A stretch of DNA of 64,000 nt from contig NC_014734.1 in assembly GCF_000183135.1 (NCBI RefSeq), positions 3,472,001 through 3,536,000 on the forward strand, read 5' to 3'. This stretch comes from Paludibacter propionicigenes WB4 (GTDB lineage: Bacteria; Bacteroidota; Bacteroidia; Bacteroidales; Paludibacteraceae). The notes under the pieces were generated by a model. That model worked only from the letters and a program-made list of their open reading frames with translations. It was not told the origin of the DNA and ran no database searches. Position 1 is the first letter of the stretch; each line of letters begins with the position of its first letter. The translations under genes were made by a program, and so were the position numbers. Below, piece after piece: positions 49,716-58,046 of the stretch.

Positions 49716-50603
49716 ATGCAGCATTCCTCCAATACAGCCTTTCATGTTTTATGGACAAAACCTTCGACCGACAAGGGTGAGCATTTCAGCATGAATGATG
49801 CGGAGATACTGACCATGGTGCTGTCTGCTTTGATGTGGCAAAAACACAACGGCTCTATAAGTCTTTATACCGATAAAACAGGGTATGAGTTTCTCCGGGA
49901 CAGGGAACTGCTCGGACTGTGGGATGGAGGCATCGATACCGATGTGCTTGAAATGACCGATTATCCGATTGACGCAGAAGTATTTTGGGCAGCAGGCAAG
50001 TTGATAGCGCTGGAAAAACAGGCGACACCGTGTGTAATGCTCGATACCGATTTAATTATCACACGCCCACTGCAGAAGCTGTTGAAAAATCAGAAAATAA
50101 CCGCGCTGCACCCCGAGGAACTGAACGGTGAGGCCTATCTGAGTCCCGATGTATTGAAGTGCCCGCGCGATTTCAGTTTTCCGCCTTTTTATAACTGGGA
50201 AGTACTGCCGTCCAATACAGCCTTTTTGTATATTGCGGATGACCCGTTTAAAGACTTTTACCTCGGAGAAGCCAAACGATTTATGTTTCATAATACCGAC
50301 AAGCCCATGGAGATGGTTTCTCAGATGGTTTTTGCGGAGCAAAGATTACTCTCTATATGTGCCGATTATAAAAAGATGCCCGTACAGTATTTGCTCCCCG
50401 CTCCGTTTTCGGGCACCAACGAAACCGTTGTCCATCTTTGGGGATTTAAAGGCCTGTTGCGCCGGAATGAGAACCTGCAAGCCGTTTATTGCAGGCAGCT
50501 GATCAAAACACTGGGTAAAGAGCTTGAAACAAACCGCTTTTTTCAGCGCTATGTGCAAGCTTATTTCTCCGAAGAACTGAAAATAGCTGTTCAATGCCTC
50601 TGA
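49716..50603 (+). CDS. Glycosyltransferase-like protein (GT-A fold suspected)
   Basis: 295 residues, soluble. The segment CVMLDTDLIITRPLQ (about 107-121) has the D-x-D of GT-A glycosyltransferases at the end of a strand. HVLWTKPSTDKGEHF near the start and the final VVHLWGFKG stretch recall capsular or mannosyl-transferase-like proteins (GT32-like). No named match is certain. It is probably cotranscribed with the unknown 143-residue gene. Confidence 0.6.
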   Translation: MQHSSNTAFHVLWTKPSTDKGEHFSMNDAEILTMVLSALMWQKHNGSISLYTDKTGYEFLRDRELLGLWDGGIDTDVLEMTDYPIDAEVFWAAGKLIALEKQATPCVMLDTDLIITRPLQKLLKNQKITALHPEELNGEAYLSPDVLKCPRDFSFPPFYNWEVLPSNTAFLYIADDPFKDFYLGEAKRFMFHNTDKPMEMVSQMVFAEQRLLSICADYKKMPVQYLLPAPFSGTNETVVHLWGFKGLLRRNENLQAVYCRQLIKTLGKELETNRFFQRYVQAYFSEELKIAVQCL

Positions 50604-50730
50604 TTGTCCAATCGTAGGGAGTTATTGGCTTTGCCGGTTTTCAGTTCACATCCAAGTGCTTCGGATTTAAAATATATACAACATAAGTGCGTACCATGAA
50701 TTAGTTTAGGTTAAAAACTCTGCATTAACT

Positions 50731-50828
50731 GCCCCCAACCCCCTAAAGGGGGCTACCTAAGTGCGATATGTGCAGAAAGAATCAACATTTTCACACGGCA
50801 AAAGTCCCCTTTAGGGGATTTAGGGGCG
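50731..50828. repeat. Second inverted pair of the GC-rich 25-bp repeat
   Basis: Left unit 50731-50754 (core CCCCCTAAAGGGGG) and right unit 50802-50828 (core CCCCTTTAGGGGATTTAGGGG) are inverted copies of the motif found at 36271-36433. The 47-bp spacer is noncoding. Confidence 0.8.
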
Positions 50829-50895
50829 TATCAAAATAATATAAACTAATTTCGAGCATATACATACGATAATTAAACTTGACAATAAATACAGA

Positions 50896-51285
50896 ATGAA
50901 AATCTACTCAATGATCGGTTCGATGGTGGTAACACTGGCTCTGCTATTCTATACCACCGGCTTTTTCAAAGAGCAACGCCACAAGCTCGTAACTTCGCGG
51001 GTGTTGTTGTTTTTTACCGTAGGTGTTGTGCTCGATTGTACAGCCACCGTACTTATGATACTGGGGTCATCGCAGGGAGAACTAACCTTTCATGGCATAA
51101 TCGGTTATTCATCCCTGCTCGGGATGAGTGTTGACACGCTGTTGCTGTGGAGGCATAAACTGAAGAACGGTTCAGCTCGACCGGTAAACAAAAGCCTGAG
51201 TCGGTATACCCGCGGAGCTTATATTTGGTGGGTGGCAGCTTACTTAACCGGGGGATTGCTGGTGGCATTACGTCATCATGCCTGA
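50896..51285 (+). CDS. HsmA-like small integral membrane protein
   Basis: 129 residues with four hydrophobic helices (about 5-22, 34-55, 62-82, 105-123). The pattern GVVLDCTATVLMILGSSQG with HGIIGYSSLLGMSVDTLLL, and a final YLTGGLLVALRH, resembles the TIGR03987/HsmA family of unknown function. It is transcribed alone, between a GC-rich repeat pair and the noncoding repeat zone. Confidence 0.75.
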   Translation: MKIYSMIGSMVVTLALLFYTTGFFKEQRHKLVTSRVLLFFTVGVVLDCTATVLMILGSSQGELTFHGIIGYSSLLGMSVDTLLLWRHKLKNGSARPVNKSLSRYTRGAYIWWVAAYLTGGLLVALRHHA

Positions 51286-51356
51286 GAATAAGTAGTTATT
51301 AATATTTAATGATATATTTTAGCACAATAGAGCACATAGAAATCAAGGAGAGGAAA

Positions 51357-51450
51357 AAGACTTAGGTCACATAGTAAAAGTATCTGACGATACTTTTGCT
51401 CAGTCTGAAATTATCCCGTATTCGGGATAATGCTATGTGTTCTTAGTCTT
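51357..51450. repeat. Cloverleaf-like element: outer 18-bp arms around two perfect hairpins
   Basis: Outer arms AAGACTTAGGTCACATAG (51357-51374) and CTATGTGTTCTTAGTCTT (51433-51450) pair with three mismatches or wobbles. Inside are two perfect 9-bp hairpins with 4-nt loops: AAAAGTATC/GATACTTTT (51376-51397) and ATTATCCCG/CGGGATAAT (51410-51431). A further outward pair of GCACATAG-like motifs flanks it. Confidence 0.75.
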
Positions 51451-51587
51451 GTATTTCCTATTTAAAACTAGTGTGAACTATGTGACAAAAAACATGTCAA
51501 CAATAACTATCATTTACTTAAGAGGAAAGGTAGGAGGGTTGTAATTTCAACTCAATAAAACGAGGCTGTCCGACAAGTGTTTTTTTT

Positions 51588-51692
51588 GAACGCAAATTAC
51601 ACAAATCCACGCAAATGCTGTTTTTGTAAACAGACCTATATTAGTCGTTTATAACTTGTATTCATTTGCGGTTGTTTGCATAATTTGCGTTC
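51588..51692. repeat. 105-bp element with 30-bp imperfect terminal inverted repeats
   Basis: The left arm 51588-51617 begins GAACGCAAATTA and the right arm 51663-51692 ends TAATTTGCGTTC. They match at about 23 of 30 positions. Runs of T flank both sides. The CGCAAAT-rich wording is like short dispersed repeats of Bacteroidota genomes. Confidence 0.7.
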
Positions 51693-51827
51693 TTTTTTCT
51701 TTCTGTACACCCTAGTTATACAGAAGTGCACTAGTTGAACCCTTACTTTTCAATTGGTAAATACTAACTGCTTTTTAGAAAAGTTAAATATTTTCATTTA
51801 AATATGTATACATAACAAAAAAAGTAC

Positions 51828-51925
51828 TATATTTGTCCCGCTTGTTTGTCATAAGCAATGTAGGTTGAAGGTTTAGATTATAGTTTTGCGGCAGACTGAT
51901 TCGGGAGAATCGGCCTGCCTTTTTT
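51828..51925 (+). ncRNA. Candidate small RNA, copy 1 (promoter, hairpin, U-tract)
   Basis: A TATATTTG promoter element (51828-51835) is followed about 55 nt later by the hairpin 51890-51919 with a GGGA loop, and by six T (51920-51925). The predicted transcript is about 84 nt. The stem has one A:C mismatch in this copy, which is the most diverged of the three, and its upstream sequence is unlike the other two. Confidence 0.5.
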
Positions 51926-51948
51926 ATGGCAAGTAGGGGAGTAGTCTG

Positions 51949-52010
51949 TTATTCAGTTTTTACTACCGTTATCTCTTTCTGGTAGGTGCTGTAGCGGAGC
52001 GATCGTTTTT
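51949..52010 (-). pseudogene. Remnant of umuC 3' end, copy A
   Basis: Read on the minus strand, the last codons encode RYSTYQKEITVVKTE followed by TAA. The intact umuC ends [15 protein letters not shown] in the same frame. Upstream the similarity stops within about 60 bp, at a point where a shared AT-rich block begins. Confidence 0.75.
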
Positions 52011-52102
52011 CATTTTACCGAATTCACCTTATTTTAGTAGAGATGAGTGTGTTGAATAAATTTTATTTAATAATAAATGTATGCTGTTTTAAATGAAATA
52101 AT

Positions 52103-52196
52103 TATATTTGTGCGATAATTTTCATAGAAATAAATTTTTAAAGGTTAATAGATTATTGGTGGCAGGTCGGTTCGGGAGAATCGGTCTGCTTTTTTT
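52103..52196 (+). ncRNA. Candidate small RNA, copy 2
   Basis: TATATTTG (52103-52110) precedes the hairpin 52161-52190, in which all 12-13 pairs form, with G:T wobbles, around GGGA. A seven-T run ends it. The predicted transcript is about 80 nt. It is the best-formed terminator of the three and has an almost identical promoter block to copy 3 (about 100 bp, 273 bp apart). Confidence 0.6.
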
Positions 52197-52219
52197 GTGT
52201 TGCGGAGCGTATCGGGTGG

Positions 52220-52285
52220 TTATTCAGCTTTTACTGCCAGTATATCTTTCAAGTAGGTGCTGTAGCGGGACGATAGTTTTTTTTA
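52220..52285 (-). pseudogene. Remnant of umuC 3' end, copy B
   Basis: The minus strand encodes LSSRYSTYLKDILAVKAE followed by TAA. The intact gene reads [18 protein letters not shown]. Similarity ends abruptly upstream, where a stop codon follows in the same frame, so this is a duplicated tail and not a gene. Confidence 0.8.
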
Positions 52286-52375
52286 TTTTGCCGAATTCAC
52301 CTTATTTTAGTAGAGATGAGTGTGTTGAATAAATTTTATTTAATAATAAATGTGTGCAGTTTTAAATAAAATAAT

Positions 52376-52477
52376 TATATTTGCCTCGGAGTTTTGTCAT
52401 AAATGATAAATTTTAATAGTTAGGATGTAAATAAATTGGTAGGCAGGCCGGTTCGGGAGAATCGGTCTGTTGTTTTT
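52376..52477 (+). ncRNA. Candidate small RNA, copy 3, convergent with umuC
   Basis: TATATTTG (52376-52383) precedes the hairpin 52442-52471 around GGGA, with every pair kept by wobbles, and then GTTTTT. The predicted transcript is about 88 nt and would end about 25 bp before the umuC stop codon on the other strand. It could also serve as the umuC terminator, but the minus-strand side has no good U-tract. Confidence 0.58.
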
Positions 52478-52500
52478 ATGTAGTGCAGAGCATCAGGTCG

Positions 52501-53763
52501 TTATTCTGCTTTTACTACCAGTATATCTTTCAGATTGGTGCTGTAGCAGGGCGATAGTTTTTCATTTTTCAGTTTCCACTTCCGGTCGAAGCCCTGAGCT
52601 GCTATTTTTACTTTTTGCTTGCCGTAGGACGCGTTGAGTTTGTCCATTACGGTCATCACTTTTTTGTATTTGGTTCGGTCGCGCGTGTCGAACAGATTGG
52701 CCTGCAACGGACGCTCGGGAGATATTTCGCTTACTATGACGCCGGCTTTTTTATAGCGGTAGCCTTCCCTGAAGATGGATCTGAGCCCCCTGAGGGCATA
52801 GTCGATAATTTCGGTCGTGTCGTTGGTCGAAACGGGCAGGTGCATCACCGCTTGGTTGGCATACTGCGGTTGGTTGGTGGCAAAGGGATTGGTGTGTATA
52901 AATACCATAACCACGGCTGCAGTGGTTTTTTGCGCGCGTAGCTTTTCGGCACAGGCCGCTGCAAAGTTGGCAACTGCTTCGGATACGGGTTCAATGCTTG
53001 TCAGCTTTTCGCCAAAACTGCGCGAAGTGCAGATCGATTTTTTCGAAGCCGGTCGTTCCATTTCAATACAGGCTGTGCCGCGCAGTTCGAGCCAGGTTCT
53101 TTCGCCCACCACGCCCATGTGCTGCCTTACCCAGGCTTTGGTGCGCAGGGTGAAATCCCAGGCCGTGTTGATGCTGTGGTATTGCAGTTTCTTGGAGTAT
53201 TGCCGGCCAATGCCCCACACGTTGGCTATGGGCGTAAGCTTAAGCGCTTTTTCGCGTTTCTCGTCGGTGTCCATTATGCACACCCCGTTGTATTGCTTGT
53301 ATTTCTTGGCAAATTTGTTGGCTACTTTGGCCAGTGTTTTGGTGGGAGCTATGCCCAGACTTACGGGTATTCCGGTGCTTTTTATGACCGTCCGCACCAG
53401 TTTATTGGCGAGCCCGTTGAGGTCGATATTCTCAAAGCCATCGAAATGCAGAAAAGCCTCGTCGATGGAGTATATCTCCATATCGGGCACAAAAGTTCCA
53501 ATGATGCTCATAACCCTGTGCGACATGTCTCCGTACAAAACATAATTGGACGAAAAAACGGCCACCCGGTTACTTTCAATCAGCTCTTTGAGTTTATACG
53601 CCGGCTCACCCATTGGGATGCCGAGCGCTTTTGCTTCGGACGATCGGGCAATAACGCATCCGTCGTTGTTCGATAGCACCACGACGGGTTTCCCGTTGAG
53701 CATTGGCTGGAAAACCCGCTCACAGGATGCATAAAAGTTATTGCAATCAATTAACCCGAACAT
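52501..53763 (-). CDS. umuC: Y-family DNA polymerase V catalytic subunit
   Basis: 420 residues, the family length. The opening [18 protein letters not shown] and the catalytic [12 protein letters not shown] (about 97-108) carry the metal-binding acids of Y-family polymerases. [20 protein letters not shown] and an HhH-like region follow. With processed UmuD it copies damaged DNA with errors. It lies 9 bp after umuD in one operon. Its last ~20 codons occur twice more downstream as remnants at 51949 and 52220. Confidence 0.95.
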   Translation of the reverse strand: MFGLIDCNNFYASCERVFQPMLNGKPVVVLSNNDGCVIARSSEAKALGIPMGEPAYKLKELIESNRVAVFSSNYVLYGDMSHRVMSIIGTFVPDMEIYSIDEAFLHFDGFENIDLNGLANKLVRTVIKSTGIPVSLGIAPTKTLAKVANKFAKKYKQYNGVCIMDTDEKREKALKLTPIANVWGIGRQYSKKLQYHSINTAWDFTLRTKAWVRQHMGVVGERTWLELRGTACIEMERPASKKSICTSRSFGEKLTSIEPVSEAVANFAAACAEKLRAQKTTAAVVMVFIHTNPFATNQPQYANQAVMHLPVSTNDTTEIIDYALRGLRSIFREGYRYKKAGVIVSEISPERPLQANLFDTRDRTKYKKVMTVMDKLNASYGKQKVKIAAQGFDRKWKLKNEKLSPCYSTNLKDILVVKAE

Positions 53764-53772
53764 AACCCAAAA

Positions 53773-54234
53773 TTAGTTTTTACGGTGATTTTTGATGGAA
53801 TACGTTACAATTCCCCAGATACAAAAGTTATTCTCTTCCGTTACCTTTATCGGCTCAAACTTAGGATTGGCCGGAACAAGATAAATTACATCGGTTTCAA
53901 ATTTTATATATTTCAGCGTAAATTCTCCATCGATAAAACATACAGCCGTGTCGCCGTCTTTAGGATCCAGACTTTTATCCACCACAAGTATATCGCCATC
54001 CATAATACCGGCATCCTGCATGGATGTTCCTTTTACTTTGGCGTAAAAAGTGCTTGTCGGATTGTTGATCAGCTCGGTATTTAAATCAATCTTCAGGTCA
54101 ATATAATCCTGAGCCGGGCTTGGAAATCCGGCGGCTATTCCTCCATCCACAAAAGGCAGAGGCATCTGCGAATTGGTGTTGGCCGAATAAAAATCCAGCG
54201 TGGAGGAGTCTGCTATTTTTCTGATATGTTGCAT
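53773..54234 (-). CDS. umuD: UmuD-type S24 self-processing peptidase
   Basis: 153 residues. The cleavage site A35-G36 in AAGFPSPAQDY, the nucleophile S71 in KGTSMQDAGI and the general base K108 in FTLKYIK match the LexA/UmuD family. RecA-induced self-cleavage gives the active UmuD' that binds UmuC. The N-terminus is a little longer than in E. coli, and no DNA-binding domain is present, so it is not LexA. The operon promoter should lie within 54235-54300, but I saw no certain SOS box. Confidence 0.93.
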   Translation of the reverse strand: MQHIRKIADSSTLDFYSANTNSQMPLPFVDGGIAAGFPSPAQDYIDLKIDLNTELINNPTSTFYAKVKGTSMQDAGIMDGDILVVDKSLDPKDGDTAVCFIDGEFTLKYIKFETDVIYLVPANPKFEPIKVTEENNFCIWGIVTYSIKNHRKN

Positions 54235-54576
54235 AATACCGTGTAAGTTTTCGTGCTGTGCTTATAATGGCAAAGTAAGCAATTTTGTTTCAATAAATGA
54301 GAAATCCGTCTCGATAAAAAAAACGCAACTGCCATTTTTATGACAATTGCGTTTTGCGGTGTGACCCTGTCGGGATCACTTTTCGTGTTTAATCTAAAAA
54401 TAAGTATGTTTAAAATAGCTATCAAAAGGTGCTGATTTTAAGATGATTAGTTTGTAGCTGTTTAATCTAATATAAGTCGGATTTAATTAGGTTAGCTCGA
54501 AAACTGTCAGTACTTTTGCCAGTATATTTTATTAGGGCTATTTTCGTCTTTTTGCCAGTACTTTTTCCACAATGAC
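54235..54576. other. 342-bp intergenic region between umuD and the integrase
   Basis: A stem of about 20 bp with two mismatches is centred near 54338 (AAAACGCAA/TTGCGTTTT ends). It is followed by GTGACCC-TGTC-GGGATCAC (54360-54379), a short near-palindrome. Two copies of TTTTGCCAGTA lie at 54514-54524 and 54550-54560, just before the integrase start. The junction between old chromosome and mobile element probably lies here. No exact attachment core could be fixed. Confidence 0.55.
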
Positions 54577-55865
54577 ATGAAATACAGTTGCACATTTTAT
54601 TTAGATAAGGAGAAAAACGGATTTTGTCCAATTAATGCATCTGTTACTTTTGCTAGCACCAGATTAAGGTATTACATTGGTTATCGTATCCAAAAAGAGA
54701 AATTTGTTTCTTTTAGTGATGAATTTGGAAAAGATACCAAGTAAAAAAGAACTCAATAGGATTAGAAGGCAAAACAGCCGTGAAATACAATGTTATCAAC
54801 GACCGTTTACAAGCAATCAATGTAGAGCTATCAAACCTACTTCAGAGTGCAAAGGAAGTGCCAGATAAACAATTAATAATAGAAAAACTGAATGACGTTT
54901 GCAATAAAGTAGAAAGTGTAAAGGAGCTTGTTGTCGAGACTTTCTGGGAAACAACTGACAGGTTTGTTGAAGCCACAAATGTAACACCTTCTAGTCGCAA
55001 ACAATTAAAATCTGCATTGAAGCGTTTTAAGACCTTTGAGGGAACTCTTTCCTATAGCCTAACATTTGGCAATATCAATGGAGAAACCCTTACAGCATTT
55101 GAGCAATGGCTCAAAGATGGCACACGTGGGCGAAACTCTATTACTTCAATTCTGAAAAGAATTCAGCGTTTTTTTAGTTGGGCGATTAAAGATCAAAAAT
55201 TGAATCAGGTAGAAGTAACAATTACCAACCCATTTACAGACTTTACTATCACACCGGAAATGTACGGAACACCTGTAGTCCTAGAAAAAGCAGAAAGAGA
55301 CTATCTGTTCGATTTACCATTAGTGAACGAGCGCATGAAAAAAATAAGGGATATTTTTATTTTCCAGTGTTACTGTGGCGCACGTATTAGCGATTTAATG
55401 AAATTGACAACTGCGAATTTACATGGAGACATTTTAAAGTATGTTCCGCAAAAAACAGCAAAAGAAAGCATTAAAGAAGTCGTAATACCATTGAATAAAA
55501 ATGCTATTCATATATTGAAACGGTATAATGACCCCGAAGGCTATCTATTGCCTCGGATGAGTGATACGGAAATAAATAGAACATTAAAAACTCTTTTCAA
55601 AACAGTCAGTAAGGAAAGACCTAAAGGATTAGACAGACCTGTTGGACACTTAAATCCAAAAACTGAAATCATCGAATATATACCACTTCATGAACTTGCT
55701 TCCACCCATCTGGCTCGTAGAACTTTTGCTGGATTAATGTATGCTGCAGGGCAAAAAGACGATTTAATTGCTTCAATGACAGGACATAGTGAAAATTCAA
55801 AAGCCTTTACAAGATACCGGGCTATTGATATGGATTTGAAGAAAAAAGCAACTAAAAATCAATGA
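54577..55865 (+). pseudogene. Tyrosine recombinase/integrase with a single-base frameshift
   Basis: The N-terminal arm-binding domain is read from ATG 54577 (MKYSCTFYLDKEKNGFC...) to a TAA at 54742. The remainder continues in another frame: WKRYQVKKNSIGLEGKTAVK and then the core-binding and catalytic domains up to 55865. Inserting one base in the A-run 54729-54732 would join them into about 429 residues, the normal size. The catalytic residues are intact: Arg in CGARISDLMKL, HxxR in THLARRTFAG, GHS, and the nucleophilic Tyr in FTRYRAI. The intact downstream frame alone begins with a GTG at 54780 and would lack the arm domain. The protein is either inactive, made by frameshifting, or affected by a sequence error. 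Confidence 0.85.
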
Positions 55866-56009
55866 TAAGATGTTGAAAATTAAACGAAGTAAAAGGCATA
55901 GGTTATTGAATGATATTTTACAATTAAATTAGCTGATTATGATGAAAATTGTGATAGTAATGAATCTATACTCCGAAAACTCAACAAACCTATAATAAAG
56001 CATATCGAA

Positions 56010-56678
56010 ATGGAAGATTATATGAAGCTGTCATTTAATGAGTTTTTAGAAGCAATTAAGGGGTCAAAAACAAAGCATGTAGATCCTAATTGGACATTTA
56101 CGTTTCCAGATGCAAGTCAGTTGGACACAATACAGATCTACAATTATTTGGAATTGATAACTAAGTGTTTTGATCCTTGTATGGTAAAGTTGATATTGAA
56201 AAGCATTAATACGTATCTTACCAATCTAAATAACTCATTTGGTTATAAAGAATTTTTCGGGGTAGATGCTTTTAAGTTAGATCAATTTGTTGAACTGATA
56301 TACATCCTTGAGAGTGGAATAGAAAACGGGAAATCTATTAAACAACTCGGTAAAGCCAATATTCCACCGAAAAAATTTGTAGATTATTTGCAGAATAATG
56401 ATAAGGCTAAACTTCTTATAAAATTGCATGATTTATTGGACGGTGCTGTACCAAAGGAGTTCGCAAAGTATGTGTTTGCATTAAGAGAGTTGTATTATAT
56501 TCAAATCCCAACTACAAAAAAAAAATTATATGATGCAATGAGAATAGAATTTAATGAAATTGGAACAGATTCAGCAATGAATAGTTATTTAGGTGAGACT
56601 TTGAGCAATAATTCTAAAATTACCAAACAAGAAATAGAAGAAACAAAAAAACTTATCGAAAATCGATTAAACGGTTAA
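56010..56678 (+). CDS. Hypothetical protein of the mobile element
   Basis: 222 residues, soluble and highly charged, mostly helical. I find no family signature, although the FVDYLQNNDKAKLLIKLHDLLDG stretch looks like a repeated helical hairpin. An internal Met four codons in is the alternative start. It is followed by a terminator (56701-56732) and stands alone between the integrase and the replication-type operon. The gene composition (AT-rich, Lys/Asn-rich) is like that of the other element genes and unlike the chromosome to the left. Confidence 0.6.
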   Translation: MEDYMKLSFNEFLEAIKGSKTKHVDPNWTFTFPDASQLDTIQIYNYLELITKCFDPCMVKLILKSINTYLTNLNNSFGYKEFFGVDAFKLDQFVELIYILESGIENGKSIKQLGKANIPPKKFVDYLQNNDKAKLLIKLHDLLDGAVPKEFAKYVFALRELYYIQIPTTKKKLYDAMRIEFNEIGTDSAMNSYLGETLSNNSKITKQEIEETKKLIENRLNG

Positions 56679-56700
56679 CCAATAATTAACTGATAAGAGA

Positions 56701-56732
56701 AAGGCATAACAAAACGTTGTGCCTTTTTTTTG
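56701..56732 (+). terminator. Rho-independent terminator
   Basis: AAGGCATAAC pairs with GTTGTGCCTT around AAAAC and is followed by eight T. Confidence 0.88.
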
Positions 56733-56801
56733 CGTCAACTTGTTTCTACTTGTCGCAAACAGAAACAAGACTAATTGTTTAGTAATGTTCAATATACATA
56801 C

Positions 56802-56809
56802 TATTTTTG
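56802..56809 (+). promoter_or_regulatory. -7 element of the element operon
   Basis: TATTTTTG matches TAnnTTTG and lies about 70 bp before the DNA-binding-protein gene at 56879, right after the terminator. The -33 element is weak. Confidence 0.5.
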
Positions 56810-56878
56810 CAGGCAAGTCAAACAACTGAAAATAGTAGCTACTTTTTAGGGAAAGGCAAAAATTAAATAATTAGAACA

Positions 56879-57223
56879 ATGGACACCGGAATTAAAAAGA
56901 TAAGCGACGATCGTCCGCTATATCAATTAACAGTAGCTGAAGACAGTGCTAGGATACATAAAATCGTAGATGAAGTCTTCGTGAAGTATGGTTTAAACAC
57001 GCAAGTTACACCAGTCTCAACCCCACGAATAAAAATTAATGGTATTCGTGGATTAGCTTCGTATTTAGAAGTATCCGTTCCAACAGCACAGAAATTGAAA
57101 AATTCAAGGAAATTTGCTTTCTATGAATCCGGAAACAAAGTATTCATGTACTCTGATGAAGTAAATGCTGGATTAAAAGTAAGTGCAAAAGAAGTCGGAC
57201 TTTCTAAAAAGGTACAGAAATGA
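56879..57223 (+). CDS. DUF3853-like / excisionase-type DNA-binding protein
   Basis: 114 residues. The segment IRGLASYLEVSVPTAQKLKN (about 50-70) is a winged-helix-type HTH of the MerR/excisionase kind, and KFAFYESGNKVFMYSDEVNAGL is its wing. Proteins of this kind occur in Bacteroidota mobile elements and either act in excision or regulate transfer or replication genes. It is the first gene of a tightly packed operon, and its stop codon overlaps the next start. Confidence 0.75.
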   Translation: MDTGIKKISDDRPLYQLTVAEDSARIHKIVDEVFVKYGLNTQVTPVSTPRIKINGIRGLASYLEVSVPTAQKLKNSRKFAFYESGNKVFMYSDEVNAGLKVSAKEVGLSKKVQK

Positions 57224-57354
57224 AAAAAAACGAAGTAAAAACACCGATTCCTTCCATTCGCAATGGTAAAGATACTCATTTTATTAACAAAACTCAATTT
57301 TATCTCGAGTATTGTAGTATTTGGTTAAGTTTTTTCGAAGGAGGTGAATCATGA
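57220..57354 (+). CDS. 44-residue small protein in the element operon
   Basis: An ATG at 57220 overlaps the stop of the previous gene (ATGA). The frame runs 44 codons, and its TGA at 57352-57354 overlaps the ATG of the next gene at 57351. The protein begins MKKNEVKTPIPSIRNG and ends in a hydrophobic YCSIWLSFFEGGES. The overlap on both sides points to translational coupling and to a real gene. A strong GGAGGTGA lies near its end and serves the next gene. The function is unknown. Confidence 0.6.
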   Translation: MKKNEVKTPIPSIRNGKDTHFINKTQFYLEYCSIWLSFFEGGES

Positions 57355-58046
57355 AGGATGGCTTTATTCTTTATTGTTCGCATTATCCGACAATAAATAA
57401 ATTGTCGAACGAAGATAAGGGTAAATTACTCGATGCTGTATTCCTATACCATATTAAAGGTATTGAACCTAAATTTGATTCCTTTCCAGTTGAACTTGCC
57501 TTTTCATTTTTGAAGCAACAATTTGATAGAGATGAAGAAAAATACTTAAAGACTGTAGAAAAAAACAAATCAAATGGCTCAAAAGGTGGTCGACCCAAAA
57601 AATCAGAAGAACCCAAACAACCCAGTGGGATAATTGGGATATTAGAAGAACCCAGAAAAGCCGATAAGGATAAGGATAAGGAAAAAGAGAATAATAAGGA
57701 AGTTAAAAACAAATATGAACACAAAATCCCAATTTTGAAACAGGATGATGGATTTCTTTCTTCAATTCCTTTAGAGTGGAACCCAATTATAAGTAAATGG
57801 CTCGATTTTAAAAAAGAGAGAAAAGAATCTTATAAAAGTTTTACATCCTTAAATATAATGTTTGAGAAATTGAAGAAGTTTTCAAACGAAGATCCAATTA
57901 TAGGATTGGAAATAATTGAAAACTCAATTTCATCAAATTATTCAGGTTTCTTCGAACTTAAAAACAACCAAAATGGAACAGATAAACTCAGTAATTCAAC
58001 AAATAAAATCACAAGAAATGCAAACGATAAATCGATCTACTGTTAG
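57351..58046 (+). CDS. DUF6291-like replication-linked protein
   Basis: 231 residues. The N-terminal ~90 residues (FILYCSHYPTINKLSNEDKG, LLDAVFLYHIKG, ELAFSFLKQQFDRDEEKY, GGRPKK) resemble the DUF6291 domain, which is found in phage and plasmid replication-initiation contexts before a DnaC-type gene. The C-terminal part is Lys/Asn-rich with a second small domain (about 140-200). A well-formed Shine-Dalgarno sequence GGAGGTGA, rare in this window, lies 4-12 bp before the start. The next gene overlaps it by about 74 bp. Confidence 0.7.
   Translation: MKDGFILYCSHYPTINKLSNEDKGKLLDAVFLYHIKGIEPKFDSFPVELAFSFLKQQFDRDEEKYLKTVEKNKSNGSKGGRPKKSEEPKQPSGIIGILEEPRKADKDKDKEKENNKEVKNKYEHKIPILKQDDGFLSSIPLEWNPIISKWLDFKKERKESYKSFTSLNIMFEKLKKFSNEDPIIGLEIIENSISSNYSGFFELKNNQNGTDKLSNSTNKITRNANDKSIYC

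Larger units (their letters stand above)
51286..52500. other. 1.2-kb noncoding repeat zone
   Basis: Contains, in order, a cloverleaf-like element (51357-51450), a 30-bp inverted-repeat element (51588-51692) and three tandem promoter-hairpin cassettes with two remnants of the umuC 3' end. The only open frame of any size is a shadow over the second cassette. Confidence 0.8.

Noticed and set aside
52108-52332. A 74-residue frame over the second cassette
   Set aside because: It covers the hairpin and a reversed remnant of umuC and has no homologous frame in the other two cassettes.
53119-53676. A 185-residue frame on the + strand
   Set aside because: It is a shadow of umuC, which has full family motifs on the other strand.
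57916-57972. Longer N-terminus of the DnaC-type ATPase
   Set aside because: It lies fully within the coding end of the previous gene and adds no conserved segment; the ATG at 57973 is preferred, although not proven.
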